64,000 nt of DNA from Stomoxys calcitrans (GCF_963082655.1 NC_081555.1:180522151-180586150); one strand, 5' to 3'; positions 12,281 through 24,989 are shown, numbered from the stretch's first letter. Notes: generated from the sequence alone by a model not told the origin. A program made the numbers and translations.

Positions 12281-12704
12281 CCCGTGTTGCATGAGTAACT
12301 CTAAACACTATTAAGTATACGACAACATGTCCTTTGTGGGTTTGATGGCGCTGGTCAACACGACTTTCATTTCCTCTGATTTATTCGTTGTTTCTATTTC
12401 AAATTAAAAAATGATTTTGCAACAGTTTTTCTCCGGCAGCTTTGGTTTTTGTGATATATCTTAGGGACAATGTTTAAAGTTTTTACCTAGATTTCGATTT
12501 TATTCGATACTTAAAAAAATCAAAAAAAAAGATGTTTGGTGCTTAATCCAATAAGTCTTCGCTATAATTGTGGTGAATATATATTTGAATACTAAAAAAA
12601 TTGGGCTCAATCAAAATTACAGATGTAAAAACTTTGAAATACAATGATGTTATCAAGACAAGTCATGGTTTCCCCATACTTTAAGCCGGGAATGGTTGAA
12701 TAAA
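12281..12704. other. Intergenic DNA, no gene seen
   Basis: AT-rich sequence without recognisable repeats or coding potential. Confidence 0.35.
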
Positions 12705-13768
12705 GATGCGCCTAAGACCCAATTAAGTATATATACTCTTGATCGTCATGACATTTTAAGTCGATCTAACCATATCCGTCCGTCTGCCTGTTGAAATCAC
12801 TCTAACTTTCGAAGGAGTTAAGCTTGCCGCTTGAAATTTTGCAAAAATACTTTTTAAAAGTGTAGGTCGGTTGTGATTGTAAATGAGCCAAATCAGTCCA
12901 TGTTTTGATATAGCTGCCATACAAACCGATCGTGGGTCTTGACTTCTTGAGCCTCTAGAGGGCGCAACTCTCGTCCGATTTAGCTGATATTTTCCTCATG
13001 GTGTTTTGGTATCACTTCCAACAACTGTGCTAAGTATGGTTCAAATCGGTTGATAACCTAATATAGCTGCCATATAAACCGATCTTGGCTTTTGACTTCT
13101 TGAGCCTCTAGAGGGCGCAATTCTTATCCAATTTTGCACCTGGTGGTGTCATTTCCAACCACTGTGCTAAGTATGGTTTAAATCGGTTAATAACCTGTCA
13201 TATAAACCGATCTGGTAGCTTGACTTCTTGAGCCGATAGAGGGAGCAATTCTCATCCGATTTGGCTGAAATTTGGCACGTGGTATTTGGTATCACTTCCA
13301 ACCACTGTGCTAAGTATGGTTTAAATCGGTTAATAATCAGATATAGCTGCCATATAAAACCATCTGGGATCTTGACTTCTTGAACCTCTAGAGGGCGCAG
13401 TTATTATCCAACGGCTTCTTCCTTGACATTCAACATACATGTGAAATATGGTCTGAATTGATCTATAGCTTGATGCAGCTCCCATATAAACCGACATTCG
13501 AGTTTGCTTCTTCATCCCCTACAAGGTGCAATTCTTACCCGATCCGACTGAAATCTTACACAATTACTTCTACAATGTTTAGCATTCAATTCCTTTACGG
13601 TCCGAATCGGCCTACAACTTGATTATGCTCCAATAGCGCAACAGTTCTCATTCATTATTCTTTGTTTGCCTAAAAAGAAATGCCGCGCAATGAACTTGAC
13701 AAATGCTATCCATGGTGGAGGGTATATAAGATTTGGCCCGGCCGAACTTAGCACTCTCTTACTTGTAT
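12705..13768 (+). mobile_element. mini-me/DINE-1-like element
   Basis: The core is (TA)-rich AGTATATATACTCTTGATCG, then a conserved spacer and GTCCGTCCGTCTGCCTG (GTCY). About five 150 bp units follow (CTTGACTTCTTGAGCCTCTA, CCATATAAACCGATCT), then the terminus TGGTGGAGGGTATATAAG with a TTTGGCCCGGCCGAA hairpin and CTTACTTG. Confidence 0.8.
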
Positions 13769-15112
13769 TTATTTTAACTCCGCTATATCCATAGCTAAAT
13801 CCAAATATGGGACGATTTGGATCATATTTGGCTTAGATGCCAAGTTTCAAATTCAAGCGAAAGGTAAACAAATGTATTTTTTATGGACTTAAGACCACAT
13901 ATTGGCAGATCGGTCTATATGGCAGCTATATCCAAATATGGTGCGATCAGGACAATATTCTACAAAACAGTTTAAATGGATACCGAAAATCGCTGTGTCA
14001 AATTTCATCGAAATAGGATACAAAATGCTCCTTTAATTGGTTCATTACACAATATTGGCAGATCGGTCTATATGGCAGCTATATCCAAATATGGTTCGAA
14101 CTTTACCACATTTGACTGAAATGTGTAGGGGTCTACCAGAACATACTGTGCCGAATTCGGGTAATAAATGGATATTTTATGGCCTCAATACCCTATATCG
14201 GGAGATCGGGTGGTCGGTCAATAGGGCAGCTATATCCAAATATATTCCGATTTGAACCGCGCCACACAGAAATAGATGGGGGTCTACCAAAACTCTCTGT
14301 GCCAAATTTCATCGAAATCGGATGAAAAATGGGCAATTTGTTGTCTCAAGACTTAAAGTCTGGAGATCGGTCTATATAGCGGCTATATATTACTTAAATC
14401 CGATTTTAGAGATCAGAAGGTCAGGTTTATATACAAAGAATACGTAATCGTCAAAAATGTTTATATACCCAAGATATCTGAAAAATTATAAATACCTAAC
14501 TTTTGGGTATAAATGGGTAAATACCCGTGTATTTACCCAATTTACCGGGTAAATACCTTTTGAGTATTTATTCATCGCCCATCTCTACAAATACCGTATT
14601 CCAAATTTCAGCAAAACAAAAGGCTTCAAGGGTCTCAAGAAGTCAAATCGGCGCATGGGTTTATATAGGGGTTGTATCTATTTATGGACTTATGTGGGTA
14701 GAATTTGGTATGGGAGATGGAGGGTATTTGTACTTTTCTTGTACAAACAAAGGATTCTAGAGGCGAAGAACCACTCCATATGGGAGCTTGACCTTATCAA
14801 CAGATTCAATTGATTTTAACGGACGGACGGACAAACATGGCTAGATTGACTTCAAATGCCTTAACGATCAAGAATATGTATGCTTTATAGTGTCACAGAT
14901 CAATATTTCGAGGTATTAGAAACGGAACCACTCCATATGGAAGCTCGATCTTATCAACAGATTCAACCGATTTTAACGGAAGGACGGACGAACATGGCTA
15001 GATTGACCTCAAATGTCATAACGAACAAGAATATGTATGCTCTATAGGGTAACAGGTCAATATTTTGAGATGTTACAAACGGACTAACTTGATTAGTACA
15101 CCCCTATTCTAT
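13769..15112 (-). mobile_element. DINE-like element(s), minus orientation
   Basis: Units with GATCGGTCTATATGGCAGCT and TATCCAAATATGG recur to about 14400. A hairpin-rich segment (14470-14585) follows. Then come two reversed cores, near 14821 and 14980 (GGACGGACGGACAAACATGG and a similar copy), in a roughly 160 bp duplication, ending near CCCCTATTCTATGGTGG. Probably two merged elements. Confidence 0.6.
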
Positions 15113-16627
15113 GGTGGTGATATACTAAAGTGCAAATGGTTCAATTCTACAGAAAAAGTGCTTGAGAAGTGGGAACACAGTATCTTATTTTCATGTTTAT
15201 GTAATTGCTGATGACGAATATAAGAAATTAAACTTAAAATGGTAAAAGCGAAAAGAAATCGAAAAAAGGTTTTCCTTAGACAAAACATATACAAAAATTA
15301 GCTAAGTTGCAAAATACATTACAAGAAATTTTGGAAAAGAAAAAGATGGAAGAAACATTATGAAAACCCTACGTGATTGGATAGCTGTACGTGACACTTA
15401 CGAAATCCTTCAAGGTTTTAATTTTAATTGCATCACAGCAGCATAATACGAAAACAATAGGTCCGTTTAAAACTGCGATGAATGGAAAATGGTAACACCT
15501 CCACAGACCAAAGGGGCATATTGCTTTTCTCCTCCCGTTTGTTATACTTGGAAATATAGAATTCTGAAGTCTAATGTTCTTCGTCTTTCTCAAAATTGTA
15601 AGAAAATCAAATCATACAGATAATATTTTTTCATAATGCTGCTAACCACCTCCCGATGTATCCTCAGGAGGACATGTGTACTCGTTAGCAATTAAAGGAT
15701 TAAATTCATTAATGAATGCCGTATTTTTACTAATTTTTTTAAACTGTTGAAACTTTTTAAACTTCAAGTAAACCATCCTAGATTAGTGTCAAAAAATGTC
15801 ATACCAAATATTAAACAAAAAACAAATGATGCAATGACCATTATACCACCACTCCCTCTAGAAGTTGATTTTTTTGTCTCTATCAAATGATCTATGGTTC
15901 CCTCTACATTGAAAGGCGTTGATATAATTACACACATTCACATCCGCTTTGTAAATTTCACTCAGCAATTGTTTTCTTATTTTTTAGATTTTTAATTTGT
16001 CATATTGTTAGAGGTAAACATTGACCCATGCCAATAAGCGTACATGCTAAGTGTGTTTATTAAAATAGTACGTTGATTATAATTGGAAGCACCTTTAGCC
16101 ATGTGCTATAGAATATGGTACCTATGGTCATAATTTTGTGTGCGTGTGTGTGTGTGTGTTTTAATTTGTACTTCATACGTGCTAAAAAGCGCTGTTTGTG
16201 TGTATGTGTGCATGGATTTGAAATTTGTGCCACACAGCTTGGTCGATTGTTTGCTAAAAGTCCATATCGAGCATAGGGTAAGAATAATTAAAAGCACACT
16301 TTGTGAATGGCTGCAATGATCCCTTGCAGTGGTGTAGTATTTGTGTCATTTGCACATGGCATTCGTTACAAACGTTTTGTAATTGATTGCAATTTAGATA
16401 TATGAACATGCGATCCATATGAGTAGCATTGAGGTATGTGTTGTTTTACTTGCTGTAAAGTTAAATACATTTTACTGGATAATTTTAAAAACAATACCAC
16501 TATATTATCAGCTTGAATTATTGGCCGATAGAGATTAAATTTAGCAGGATCTGTTGATGACCTTTGCAAATCTGCTTGAGAGCTTATGAAAATGTGATGG
16601 GTGGTGTTTATACCCAAGCCCGGCAAG
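15113..16627. other. Intergenic DNA, no gene seen
   Basis: AT-rich unique sequence with a GT microsatellite at 16138-16160. I find no transposon ends or credible ORF. Confidence 0.4.
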
Positions 16628-17068
16628 GCAAGTTATGAGACACCAAAAGCCTATAGCCTTACGCACTTTCTACTCAAAACCATAGAACGTTTTGTTGGTA
16701 TGATGATAAAAAATAGGATATCCAGCGAATTGCTCCAATACAGCATACCTGTGTGAAGGGTCCGTGGAGACTGTCATCCATGAAGTTATGCATCATACAA
16801 CAGAAGATACAATTGATGCCAAGTAAAAACAATGGCGGTATCCATTGACATAGATGGAGCTTCTAAAAATGTAAGGATCGATACGGCCCTTAGAGCAGTG
16901 CTATGTGGACTGGCTTCTTTGAGATTGCGGTTGAGATATACCGTATGGTAAGAAACAGATGGATACATTTTAGGTCTCATGACATGAGCTTAAGGGAGAA
17001 AGTGGCTTCGGGCACGCCACTGGGAGGTACTTTATCGTCACTCCTATGGGTGACCTGCATAAATAATC

Positions 17069-17308
17069 TATTGGGTTGCCCAAAAAGTTATTGCGGATTT
17101 TTCATATAGTCGGCGTTGACAAATTTTTTCACAGCTTGTGACTCTGTAATTTCATTCTTTCTTCTGTCAGATATCAGCTGTTACTTTTAGCTTGCTTTAG
17201 AAAAAAAGTGTAAAAAAATATATTTGATTAAAGTTCATTCTAAGTTTTATTAAAAATACATTTACTTTCTTTTAAAAAATCCGCAATTACTTTTTGGGCA
17301 ACCCAATA
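17069..17308 (+). mobile_element. mariner-type MITE (copy 1)
   Basis: The ends TTGGGTTGCCCAAAAAGTTA and its near-exact inverse TTTTTGGGCAACCCAA are flanked by TA (17069-17070 and 17307-17308). The interior of about 200 bp is shared with the copies at 40002 and 22065 and has no ORF. Confidence 0.85.
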
Positions 17309-17635
17309 TTAGCGATCCCGACTTAGTACTGACTTCATTCGCGGCGAAAACTGCCCATTGAATTATTTCGGAATCCGACGGAGTCTATTCTTCGCCAGAA
17401 ATCAAACAAGAGTCGAACAACAACACACAACAAAGACAACAACATTGAAGCAGAGTTAATTGTTGCTCATTTCGTGGGCATTTAATTACATCTGGAATTA
17501 ATTAAAGCAACATTTTTACGAACGCAGCGCCATGTCGCTAATTTTTGCAAATAGAACTCTGTACCACTTCTACGGAATGTGTTCGCAATTCTCTTCGTCT
17601 TTATAATGCATTTTGACGGTTGTTACGGTAAAAAA
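17309..17635. other. Unidentified insert inside the LINE-A RT
   Basis: This 325 bp stretch, with AACAACAACACACAACAAAG and no homology I recognise to LINE-A, lies between the MITE and the resumed RT. It begins near CTTAGTACTGACTTC, a phrase also found at 41992 beside another repeat, so it may be a further small element. Confidence 0.35.
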
Positions 17636-17905
17636 TACTAGGGTTAAGGAGGGATTTGAGTCCATCGGCTATGCAGACGATATTATAATACTTATAAGCG
17701 GTAGGGATCCGAATCAGCTATGCAAAAAAACCCAAAAGATCTCGGAGATAGCATACGACTGGGCTTAACCTAAATGTCTGAATGTTTACCCAGGGAAAAT
17801 TTAAATCTGCCTGTTTACGAGGAAGTTGAAACTCCATTTTTCCTCAACAGAACGATTTTGATATCCAACAAGGTTAAATGCTTAGGACTGATCTTGAACA
17901 GGAAA

Positions 17906-17970
17906 CTGAACTGGAAGTGTTACACTAAGGAGCTCACAGTACGCTCCTGAGTGTAACACTTCCAGTTCAG
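17906..17970. repeat. Near-perfect 28-bp inverted repeat at a LINE-A breakpoint
   Basis: The left arm 17906-17933 and right arm 17943-17970 are complementary with one mismatch, around a 9-nt loop. The outer 21 bp are perfect. Beyond it the sequence jumps to an RNase H fragment. Confidence 0.85.
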
Positions 17971-19685
17971 GCTTACAGAAAGCAACAACTGTCTTGGAGT
18001 GTATGGTAGAGATAGCCACCTTCTTTCAGGATGGCACGATCCGCATCATTTGTTTGCCGGACCATAGCGGAGTAAGGGCGAACGATACTCAAATACAAAC
18101 AGCATGCCTATGTCAAGGGAAGGTCGGTGGAGACTGCCCTTCACGAGGTAGTGCATAAAATAGAAGAATCCTTCGATGCCAAAACGTAGACACTGGCGGA
18201 ATGCCTTGATATCGAGGGGACTTTTAACAATGTGCGGACCGACACACTGATCCAATTCATAGACCAGTACCGGGTGGACCCGGTCCTTAGAGACTGGATA
18301 AACCATATGCTAAGGAACAGGTAGATAAATTGTGTGCCCCATGACAAAAATATAAGTGAAAAAGTGGGACAGGGCACGCCACAGGGGGGGCATTTTATCG
18401 CCACACCTATGGGTGACCACCGTAAATGACCTATTAAGGATGATGATTGAGGAGAGATTTGAACCCATCTGCCACGCAGACGATTTTATAATACTTCTAA
18501 GGGATAAGGATCCGAACAAGCTATGCAGAATGGTCTAAATGGTCTTGCATATGTCATATGACTGGGCTGGACCCAGAGATCCCAATGTTAACCCAGAGAA
18601 GACTGAAATATGCCTGTTCATGAGGAAGACGAAGGTGGGCCAATTTAAAGCACCACGTTTCCTCAATAAGACGATTTCGATATCGGACAAGGTCAAATAC
18701 TTATCTTGGACAGGAAACTGAATTGGAAGTAGCACATTCAGGAGCGTACTGAGAAGGCTTACTGATGTTGGGCACTATGAAGACGGGCCGTAGGCTTAAA
18801 ATGGGGCCTGAATCCCAGGATAGTCCACTGGCTCTACAGAAGCGTGATTAGACCAATACTTACTTACGCCTCTGTAGTTTGGTGGACTGCTATGGAGAAA
18901 AAGTACAACATAAGGACCATACAACAGGTTCAGAGAACATGTTGTATTGGCATAGGCGGAGCGATGAGGACCACGCTCACTAGGGCACTGGAGACTATTC
19001 TAGATATCCGACCCATTGACATACAGATTAAGTGTGAAGCAGCCACTGCGGCTATGAGACTTAAGGCTATGGGAGAATGGATTGAGGTTGGAAGCAGCTC
19101 ATACCATCGCGTTATAATTGAGGCGGAAGGAAGGGGATACCTTAGATGAACCTTGAAGTCGAGTGAGAGGCATTGCTTGGATTGACGGAACCCTAGTATT
19201 GCTATATGGAATGGATGGGTAAATAAAAGCTAGAGGTCAGGGTGGGCCAGGGACTGAGATCTGTTTTAGATTGCCTGGCCATAACATGGTCCTGCAGGCG
19301 GAGACCCGGCGATTACGGAATGCGTGAAGTGGTGTGGTGATAACGCGAGGAGGTCGAGTCTGAACATCTTTACCGACAGTAAAATTGCCATAAGGGCAAT
19401 AAAAACCAGGACGGTAAGGTCACAAACAGTCTTGCAGTATAAGAAGGAGATTAACGCCTTCTCTAAGGATGGCAAAATACGCATCGTTTGGTTACCGGGC
19501 ACACGATTTGGCGGTGAAGGGCAGAGGACTGCCGTTAATAAACTTGGTTAACCTGAAGCCTTTCGGGTCGACGCAGTCCGAGTTAAGGGAGTGGGCGACG
19601 CAAGCGCATGCAACATTATGGAACAGCGAAACGATCAATAGGACGGCGAAAATCCTATAGGGGGATCCAGATCGTGAAGAAAATC
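17971..19685 (+). mobile_element. LINE-A copy B2: RT and RNase H remnants
   Basis: A short RNase H piece (about 17995-18080) is followed by RT sequence (KGRSVETALHEVVHKIEES near 18121, GTPQGG near 18376, HADDFII near 18474), the RT C-terminus (18844-19150), and RNase H (FTDSKIAIRAI at 19368). The end is near 19685. Deletions, stops and frameshifts make it non-functional. It lies head-to-tail behind copy B1. Confidence 0.75.
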
Positions 19686-20429
19686 ACTATTTTAACTGGA
19701 TTAATAAAAAAAATTAATTCTAAATGACTGTTTGCACCCTTTTATTTTGATCTTTAAAATCCTTTTGTGATTTTTCGAACATATTTCAGCTTGGGATCGT
19801 TTACATTCAATGAATAGCATAGCAAAGAACTTATAATAACTTGAGTAAGAGCATGCTGTTGTGAAAACATTTTGACTGATATGGTGGATCGCGATTCCTG
19901 ATACCACAGAAAAAATATAGACATAAATTTGACCGATTAGATATGGTATTGACTTATAAAAATCTTATCAAACAAGTTGTCAATTGCTTTAAAAAATTTT
20001 GATATACAAATTCGATTTTACCGAAAAATTCTATAACACAAAGAACCAAAAAACTAAATACAATCCAATTCCATTGCATTGAGATTATTTCACTTTTCTT
20101 TCCCTTTTTCGAAATGACATAATGAACTTTTTGTGTCAGTCAAAAGATAGGGAAAATATGACACCCAGACTTGATTTATCACAACTTGTGGTGGCTGCTA
20201 AACTTGGTCTTTAGCCTAAGCACCACATAATGGACATTGGCGTTTGTATTTCTATTAAATGGAACATAAATGAGGCATTCCTATGTTGAAACACAAACCT
20301 AGCAAATGCAAAACGAATGCACTGACGACATTTGAACAAAAACAAAACCAAAAAAAAGACATGTTTTTTGCCTTTGATTTCCGAAAACCCTCCATTAAGT
20401 ACCACAACACTATTGTAATGCCGACCGCA
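19686..20429. other. Intergenic DNA, no gene seen
   Basis: AT-rich unique sequence. No transposon or coding feature recognised. Confidence 0.4.
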
Positions 20430-21740
20430 CGCAGACGGGGTTAGAGTTGGCCATAAACGCTGGCTGGCTGACTGGCTGGGTCGGCCGGTGAGGCATGGCT
20501 CTAGTCATTGTTGTCTTTGCCGCTGTTGCTGCTGCTCACTGGTTCGCCGCCCCCTTTGACAAAGACGCAAATCCATTTGCAATTGTTAACAACATCCAAA
20601 AGTCTTTTGTGTACATCCACAAATCCAAATCCGATTCCATCCATCCATCCATACACAGCACAGTCATCCTGCTCGCAGAGTACACCGAGGTGCGGGACCA
20701 CGTTTAGCGAGCATATCAGAGTATCTCTATCTCGATAGGCGCTGCTGCAAACTGCGAGTACAAAGTAGTTGTTAGTGGCGCTCGTATTTGAGTAGTTGGG
20801 GGCCTAAGTTTTTGGATTTTTCCTTTGCTTAGTCGTACCGCATTCGCAGTATGTCTGTCTGTCTGTCTGTCGGTTAGGGTATTTACTTGAATGTCGTGAG
20901 TCAAAAAATCTGGGGCGAACTATTGGGTAACAGACACAACCTCAAGTACCGATGCAGCACTAGCTTCAAAAAAGCCCAACTCAACTGAAGGCAAAAAGCT
21001 AAACACACGAAAAAATACAACCTCAACTAGCTAAACAAAACTCGATGCCACTAACTTTAGAGCTCGTAGAGAACTTCCAAAGAAGCCAAATAAAAACAAA
21101 ACCAAAATGAAATGAAAATACTTTCATGCGAGTGCATAATCAAAATTGCAGTATATCCCAACCCAGTCAAATCCTCCTCCTCCTCCTCTGACTGGGCTCA
21201 AACAAAAGCGAAATCGCAGCCAGAATAAAATTACCAAAAAACAGCCAAAAATTATTAAAGCTCTGGCGAAAATTACCCCCACCCACTCCCTATTTAGCAA
21301 CTGAAAATGGGAAATAGCAACACCCAACTATGATAACTACAGCAGCGCCAAGGCGAAAACAGCTACTACAGCAATAACAACGGCACCAGCAACAATAACT
21401 GTTTCGTGTGAATAATAACCGACTAATCGCAATAATGATACTCGTGCTAACAACGATCAACGGGCAAAATTCAAAAATCACAATTCAATACAACACAATT
21501 CAGTTGTAAATATTCACAGTGGTTTGTTTGTTGGTTAGTAAGCCAACAAACACACACACACACATGCTCGCACTTACATACAAGTGTGGGCAAATAAGTA
21601 GCACCTTTGCAATATTAAAGTGAAAAAAAAAAACATTGGAGAAAAAAGTTTGAGCAGTGCTAAGAACTAAATACTACCCTCTTTATTCAAGAGAACGACA
21701 ACGCAAATAATGCTTTGCTTCCGGACTTGTTAAAAACAAA
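20430..21740. other. Unique, leader-like island
   Basis: This region lacks the repeats that fill its neighbours. It contains CTGGCTGA-type short repeats, a GC-richer stretch (20490-20780), a TCTG microsatellite near 20852, and CAACA/CAGCAA-rich sequence (21330-21530) typical of fly 5' leaders, with an Inr-like TCAGTT at 21500. It could be an upstream promoter and untranslated exon of the large gene or of an unseen gene. No convincing coding ORF is present. Confidence 0.3.
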
Positions 21741-22064
21741 ATGTGGAAAGGCCCCATGAACATTGAGGATGCCAAAAAGTACCGTTTGAAAATTACACAA
21801 AAAAGAGAAAACGTAAACAGAGAATTTATGTAAACAAGTGAAAACGTGCTAAGTTCGACCGGACCGAATCTTGGGAACCCTACATCATGAGTTCTGCTAA
21901 AAGTTTACACAAAATTAACTCAGTTGAAGGGCATAGTTGTACTTTAAGTACCAAATTTCTGCCAAACCAGGCAAAAATTTAATCCCTAGGGACCGTAGAA
22001 GGTTAATTGGAAAATCGGCTTGGTTTTCGACCGATTTGTACAATCTTTATCATGGATGTTGGAA
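21741..22064 (-). repeat. MITE fragment followed by a reversed DINE 3' end
   Basis: Positions 21745-21845 match the interior of the CAGGATTCACT MITE (GGAAAGGCCCCATGAACATT). At about 21847 the sequence reads GTGCTAAGTTCGACCGGACC, the reverse complement of the DINE terminus, so a minus-strand DINE fragment runs to about 22064. Confidence 0.6.
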
Positions 22065-22211
22065 GTCAGCTGTTATCAGCTGTTACTTTTAGCTTGCTTT
22101 AGAAAAAATTGTAAAAAAAAGTATATTTGATTAAAGTTCATTCTAAGTTTTATTAAAAATGCATTTACTTTCTTTTAAAAAATACGCAATTACTTTTTGG
22201 GCAACCCAATA
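22065..22211 (+). mobile_element. mariner-type MITE, left end missing
   Basis: The right two-thirds of the element seen at 17069 and 40002 is present, ending TTTTTGGGCAACCCAATA. The left inverted repeat is gone. Confidence 0.75.
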
Positions 22212-22640
22212 TATTAGGCTATACACGAATTTGGTCCATAATTGGCACAAAGCATACAAACTTGGTATCAAAACATTATGTGCAAAATTTCAGCCTAATC
22301 GCTTAGTAATTGGAGCTTCTAGGGCCATAAGAATTCAAGTCGAAGGACCACCATATATTAGAGCTATATATAAATCTGAACAGATATGGCCCATTTGCAA
22401 TCTTCTACAACCTACATTAACAAGAAGCATCTGTGCAAATTTTCAAGCGGCTAGCTGTTCAATTGCTATCGCGATTTCCACAGGCAGATGGACGGACATT
22501 CACGTCTGGATGGACTTCGAACGTTTATCAAGAATATATATACTTTTTTGACGTTGTAAATCAATATTTCGAGGTGTTACAAACGAAATGGCTAGATTAG
22601 TAGAACCCCAACCGATGGTGGTGGGTTTAAAAATTGGTTT
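22212..22640 (-). mobile_element. DINE-like element, minus orientation
   Basis: Reversed units (CCATATATTAGAGCTATATA, TGGCCCATTTGCAATCTTC) lead to a reversed core (GCAGATGGACGGACATTC near 22484, CAAGAATATATATAC) and an end at CCAACCGATGGTGGTGGGTT, the reversed start of the family. Confidence 0.65.
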
Positions 22641-22662
22641 TCAGAGACCTTATTTAGTGAAT

Positions 22663-23898
22663 CCTGGCTTCGATCCATCCATTAAGCTCGATGGCAATAC
22701 CAGAGTTGCCGCTAGGAACAGTGTCTTATACTCCATCTCGAGTATCGTCTCCATTATTCCGCGATGGTATGACCTGCTCTTATCTTATCCACTCTACTAG
22801 GGACTAAAGTCTCAAAGCAGCAGTGGCTACCTCATACCTAAACCTATACCTGCCTACGGGTCGGATGAATAGAATTTTCTTCAGTGCCCTAGTGGGCGTT
22901 GTTCGCCGTCTGCCAGTTATTCTTCTGTAGAGCCAGTGAAATATGCAATCTCAGATTGAGGCCCTATCCCATAGTGCGTGACCAACATCTGCAAGCCTTC
23001 TTAGTACGGATTTTTGTCTTGTCTGGGTTAACGTTCTAACGTCTAGCTCAGTTTTATGTCACCTTCAATACCCTTTTGGCATTCCTAATTCCGACTTCCA
23101 GAATTTAGAAATATTATAAAATCTGCTGCGTATGACACAGGCTAAAATCACTTCAGTCTGCGTAGCAGAGAGGTTCAAATCACATCGCCATAGGATTGGC
23201 CATAAAATGACCCCCTGTGCCATTTATCGCTTTTCCGTATGTTATTGCTAATTTGCCCATAAACATTCCACCAAAGAACATTGACAAACTTCTCACATAT
23301 CAATAAGTGCTGTCCGATTCAAGTTTTAAAGAGCCTATTTTTTATATCCGAGTCCGAATGGCGTGCCGCAGTGCGACACCTCTTTGGGGAGAAGTTTTTA
23401 CATGGCATAGTACCTCCCAAATGTCGCCAGCATTAGGAGGGGATAATGTTCATTCGTTCAGCGTCATGGGCGGCTGTGCTAACCTCTGCGCTACGGTGGC
23501 CTCCATATGTTGTGGGACCCACAATTTATCCACCTGTTGTTTACAATAAATCCTTCCAGTCCCTGGGAACCTGATCCACCTGGTACTGGTTTAAGAATTG
23601 AATGCGTGTATCTGTCCTCACATTGTTAAAAGCCTATACGATGTTATTGTAGCTCTAATGTGTACATCTGGGCTTTGAAAGTTTCTCTTATTGTATACAC
23701 AACCTCGTACGGGGCGGGTTCCAGCGATTTCCCTTTGCAATATGCATGCTGTTTGTATGTGAGCAAATCGATAGGTATTGTGTTCTTATCATGGTGTCCA
23801 TATCGGGCGTGAGAGCCCGTCAGATTATATAGGCTTAGATGCGCTGTGAATATAGCGGCTAGGTCGGGCGCTAGGTAGTTCATCGCTTGATGTATTGC
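22663..23898 (-). mobile_element. LINE-A copy D: RT fragment, minus strand, split by a SINE
   Basis: Read backwards from about 23898, the sequence matches LINE-A RT (LLTYKQHAYCKGKS, residues read from about 23790), is interrupted by a SINE-1 (23246-23505), and resumes near 23225 with the segments before and after the ADD box. It ends at the region encoding MRLK-GEWI (about 22670). Stops and frameshifts are frequent. Confidence 0.7.
23246..23505 (-). mobile_element. SINE-1 inside LINE-A copy D
   Basis: On the minus strand the head starts at GAGGCCACCGTAGCGCAGAG (23504 backwards). The body and tail match the family, but the B-box region is deleted. The LINE-A RT homology resumes on each side. 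Confidence 0.75.
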
Positions 23899-23902
23899 AA
23901 GT

Positions 23903-24212
23903 TGCAAATTTTGCCCATGAACATTCCACTAAGGAACAGAGGCAAACTTCTCACCTATCAACGAATGTAGTCCAATTCAATTTTAAGCTCAATGATATGG
24001 GGCCTCCTTTTTATAGCCGAGTCCGAACGGCGTGCCGCAGTGCGACACTTCTTTGAAAAGAGGTTTTTCATGGCATAGTAACTCACAAATGTTGCCAGCA
24101 TTAGGAGGGGAAAACCACCGTAGAAAATTTTTTCTGATGGTCTCGCCAGGATTCGAACCCAGGCGTCCAGCATCATAGGCGGACATGCTAACCTCTGCGC
24201 TACGGTGGCCTC
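23903..24212 (-). mobile_element. SINE-1 copy, full length
   Basis: On the minus strand: A box TAGCGCAGAGG, perfect B box GGTTCGAATCC (near 24150), conserved body with GCCGTTCGGACTCGGCTATA, tail AAAATTTGC. A second tRNA-derived copy lies only about 400 bp away in the same orientation. Confidence 0.85.
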
Positions 24213-24989
24213 ACGTTTTTGAAGACTACTACGCAGCATCTGCTCAGAAGCATATACAATTAATCTCAATGTTAAAATAGGTCACAAAAGTCTCAGCGTT
24301 CGATATTCTTTCAGAACCATGCCTATAAGAAAAAAAGACTCATTATGCCTTTACGCCACGGTGCTGGCTAAATGCATTTTTGAGGTATTCAACTATGAAA
24401 AGGAGACAACTTTTTATTGTGCTTGAATCGGCAAAACTTTTGATACAAAAGGTGTTCCTTAATTTTCCTTTATGAAATATGGACAGAATTATGAGTAGAA
24501 GGTTCGAACTGATAGTCTGCTAGCTAATATCATTAACTGTCAAGCCAAGACTTTGGATATATCTGGCTATTGTGTTAGATCGGTTGGGATTGCGAATGTC
24601 CGCGTTAATATATATTGCCTCTATATAAAAATGTCCAATTTGTATTATGCTATCCACCATAAAGTATACATATGTAGCCTACACACCCCATACGCAGTAT
24701 AATTGACTCCATAGTCCATTCGTATTAGAGTTGAAACGCAATTAGCCCAGTTCTACATCGTTTCCATGTTTTCTGTCAACTCATTTCCCACCAATGTTTT
24801 TTGCATGGATCAATGTCATCATTGCATACAAATGTCGATTTAATGTCATTACCAGTGCGAACACACACAAATTCACATTTCAACAATTGTCATTTTGTCT
24901 CTAAGCTAATGGTGATGCGATGCGGTGCGATGGTTGTTGTGGGTTCTAACTTTGAACTCAACAAAAATCGTAACATTATAAGCAATTGT
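24213..24989. other. Intergenic DNA, one possible SINE relic
   Basis: Positions about 24355-24430 (GCCACGGTGCTGGC, GAGGTATTCAACTATGAAAA) may be a very decayed SINE-1. The rest is unique AT-rich sequence. Confidence 0.35.

Larger units (their letters stand above)
16628..17960 (+). mobile_element. LINE-A copy B1: decayed reverse transcriptase with nested insertions
   Basis: RT sequence runs from about 16628 to 17068 (QHT-VKG region near 16741, then a GTPLGGTLSSLLW motif at 17014-17052) and resumes at about 17636 with the YADD box (GYADDIII, near 17670). Between them lie a mariner-type MITE (17069-17308) and about 325 bp of other sequence. Frameshifts and stops are frequent. The fragment ends in an inverted repeat at 17906-17970. 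Confidence 0.75.
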
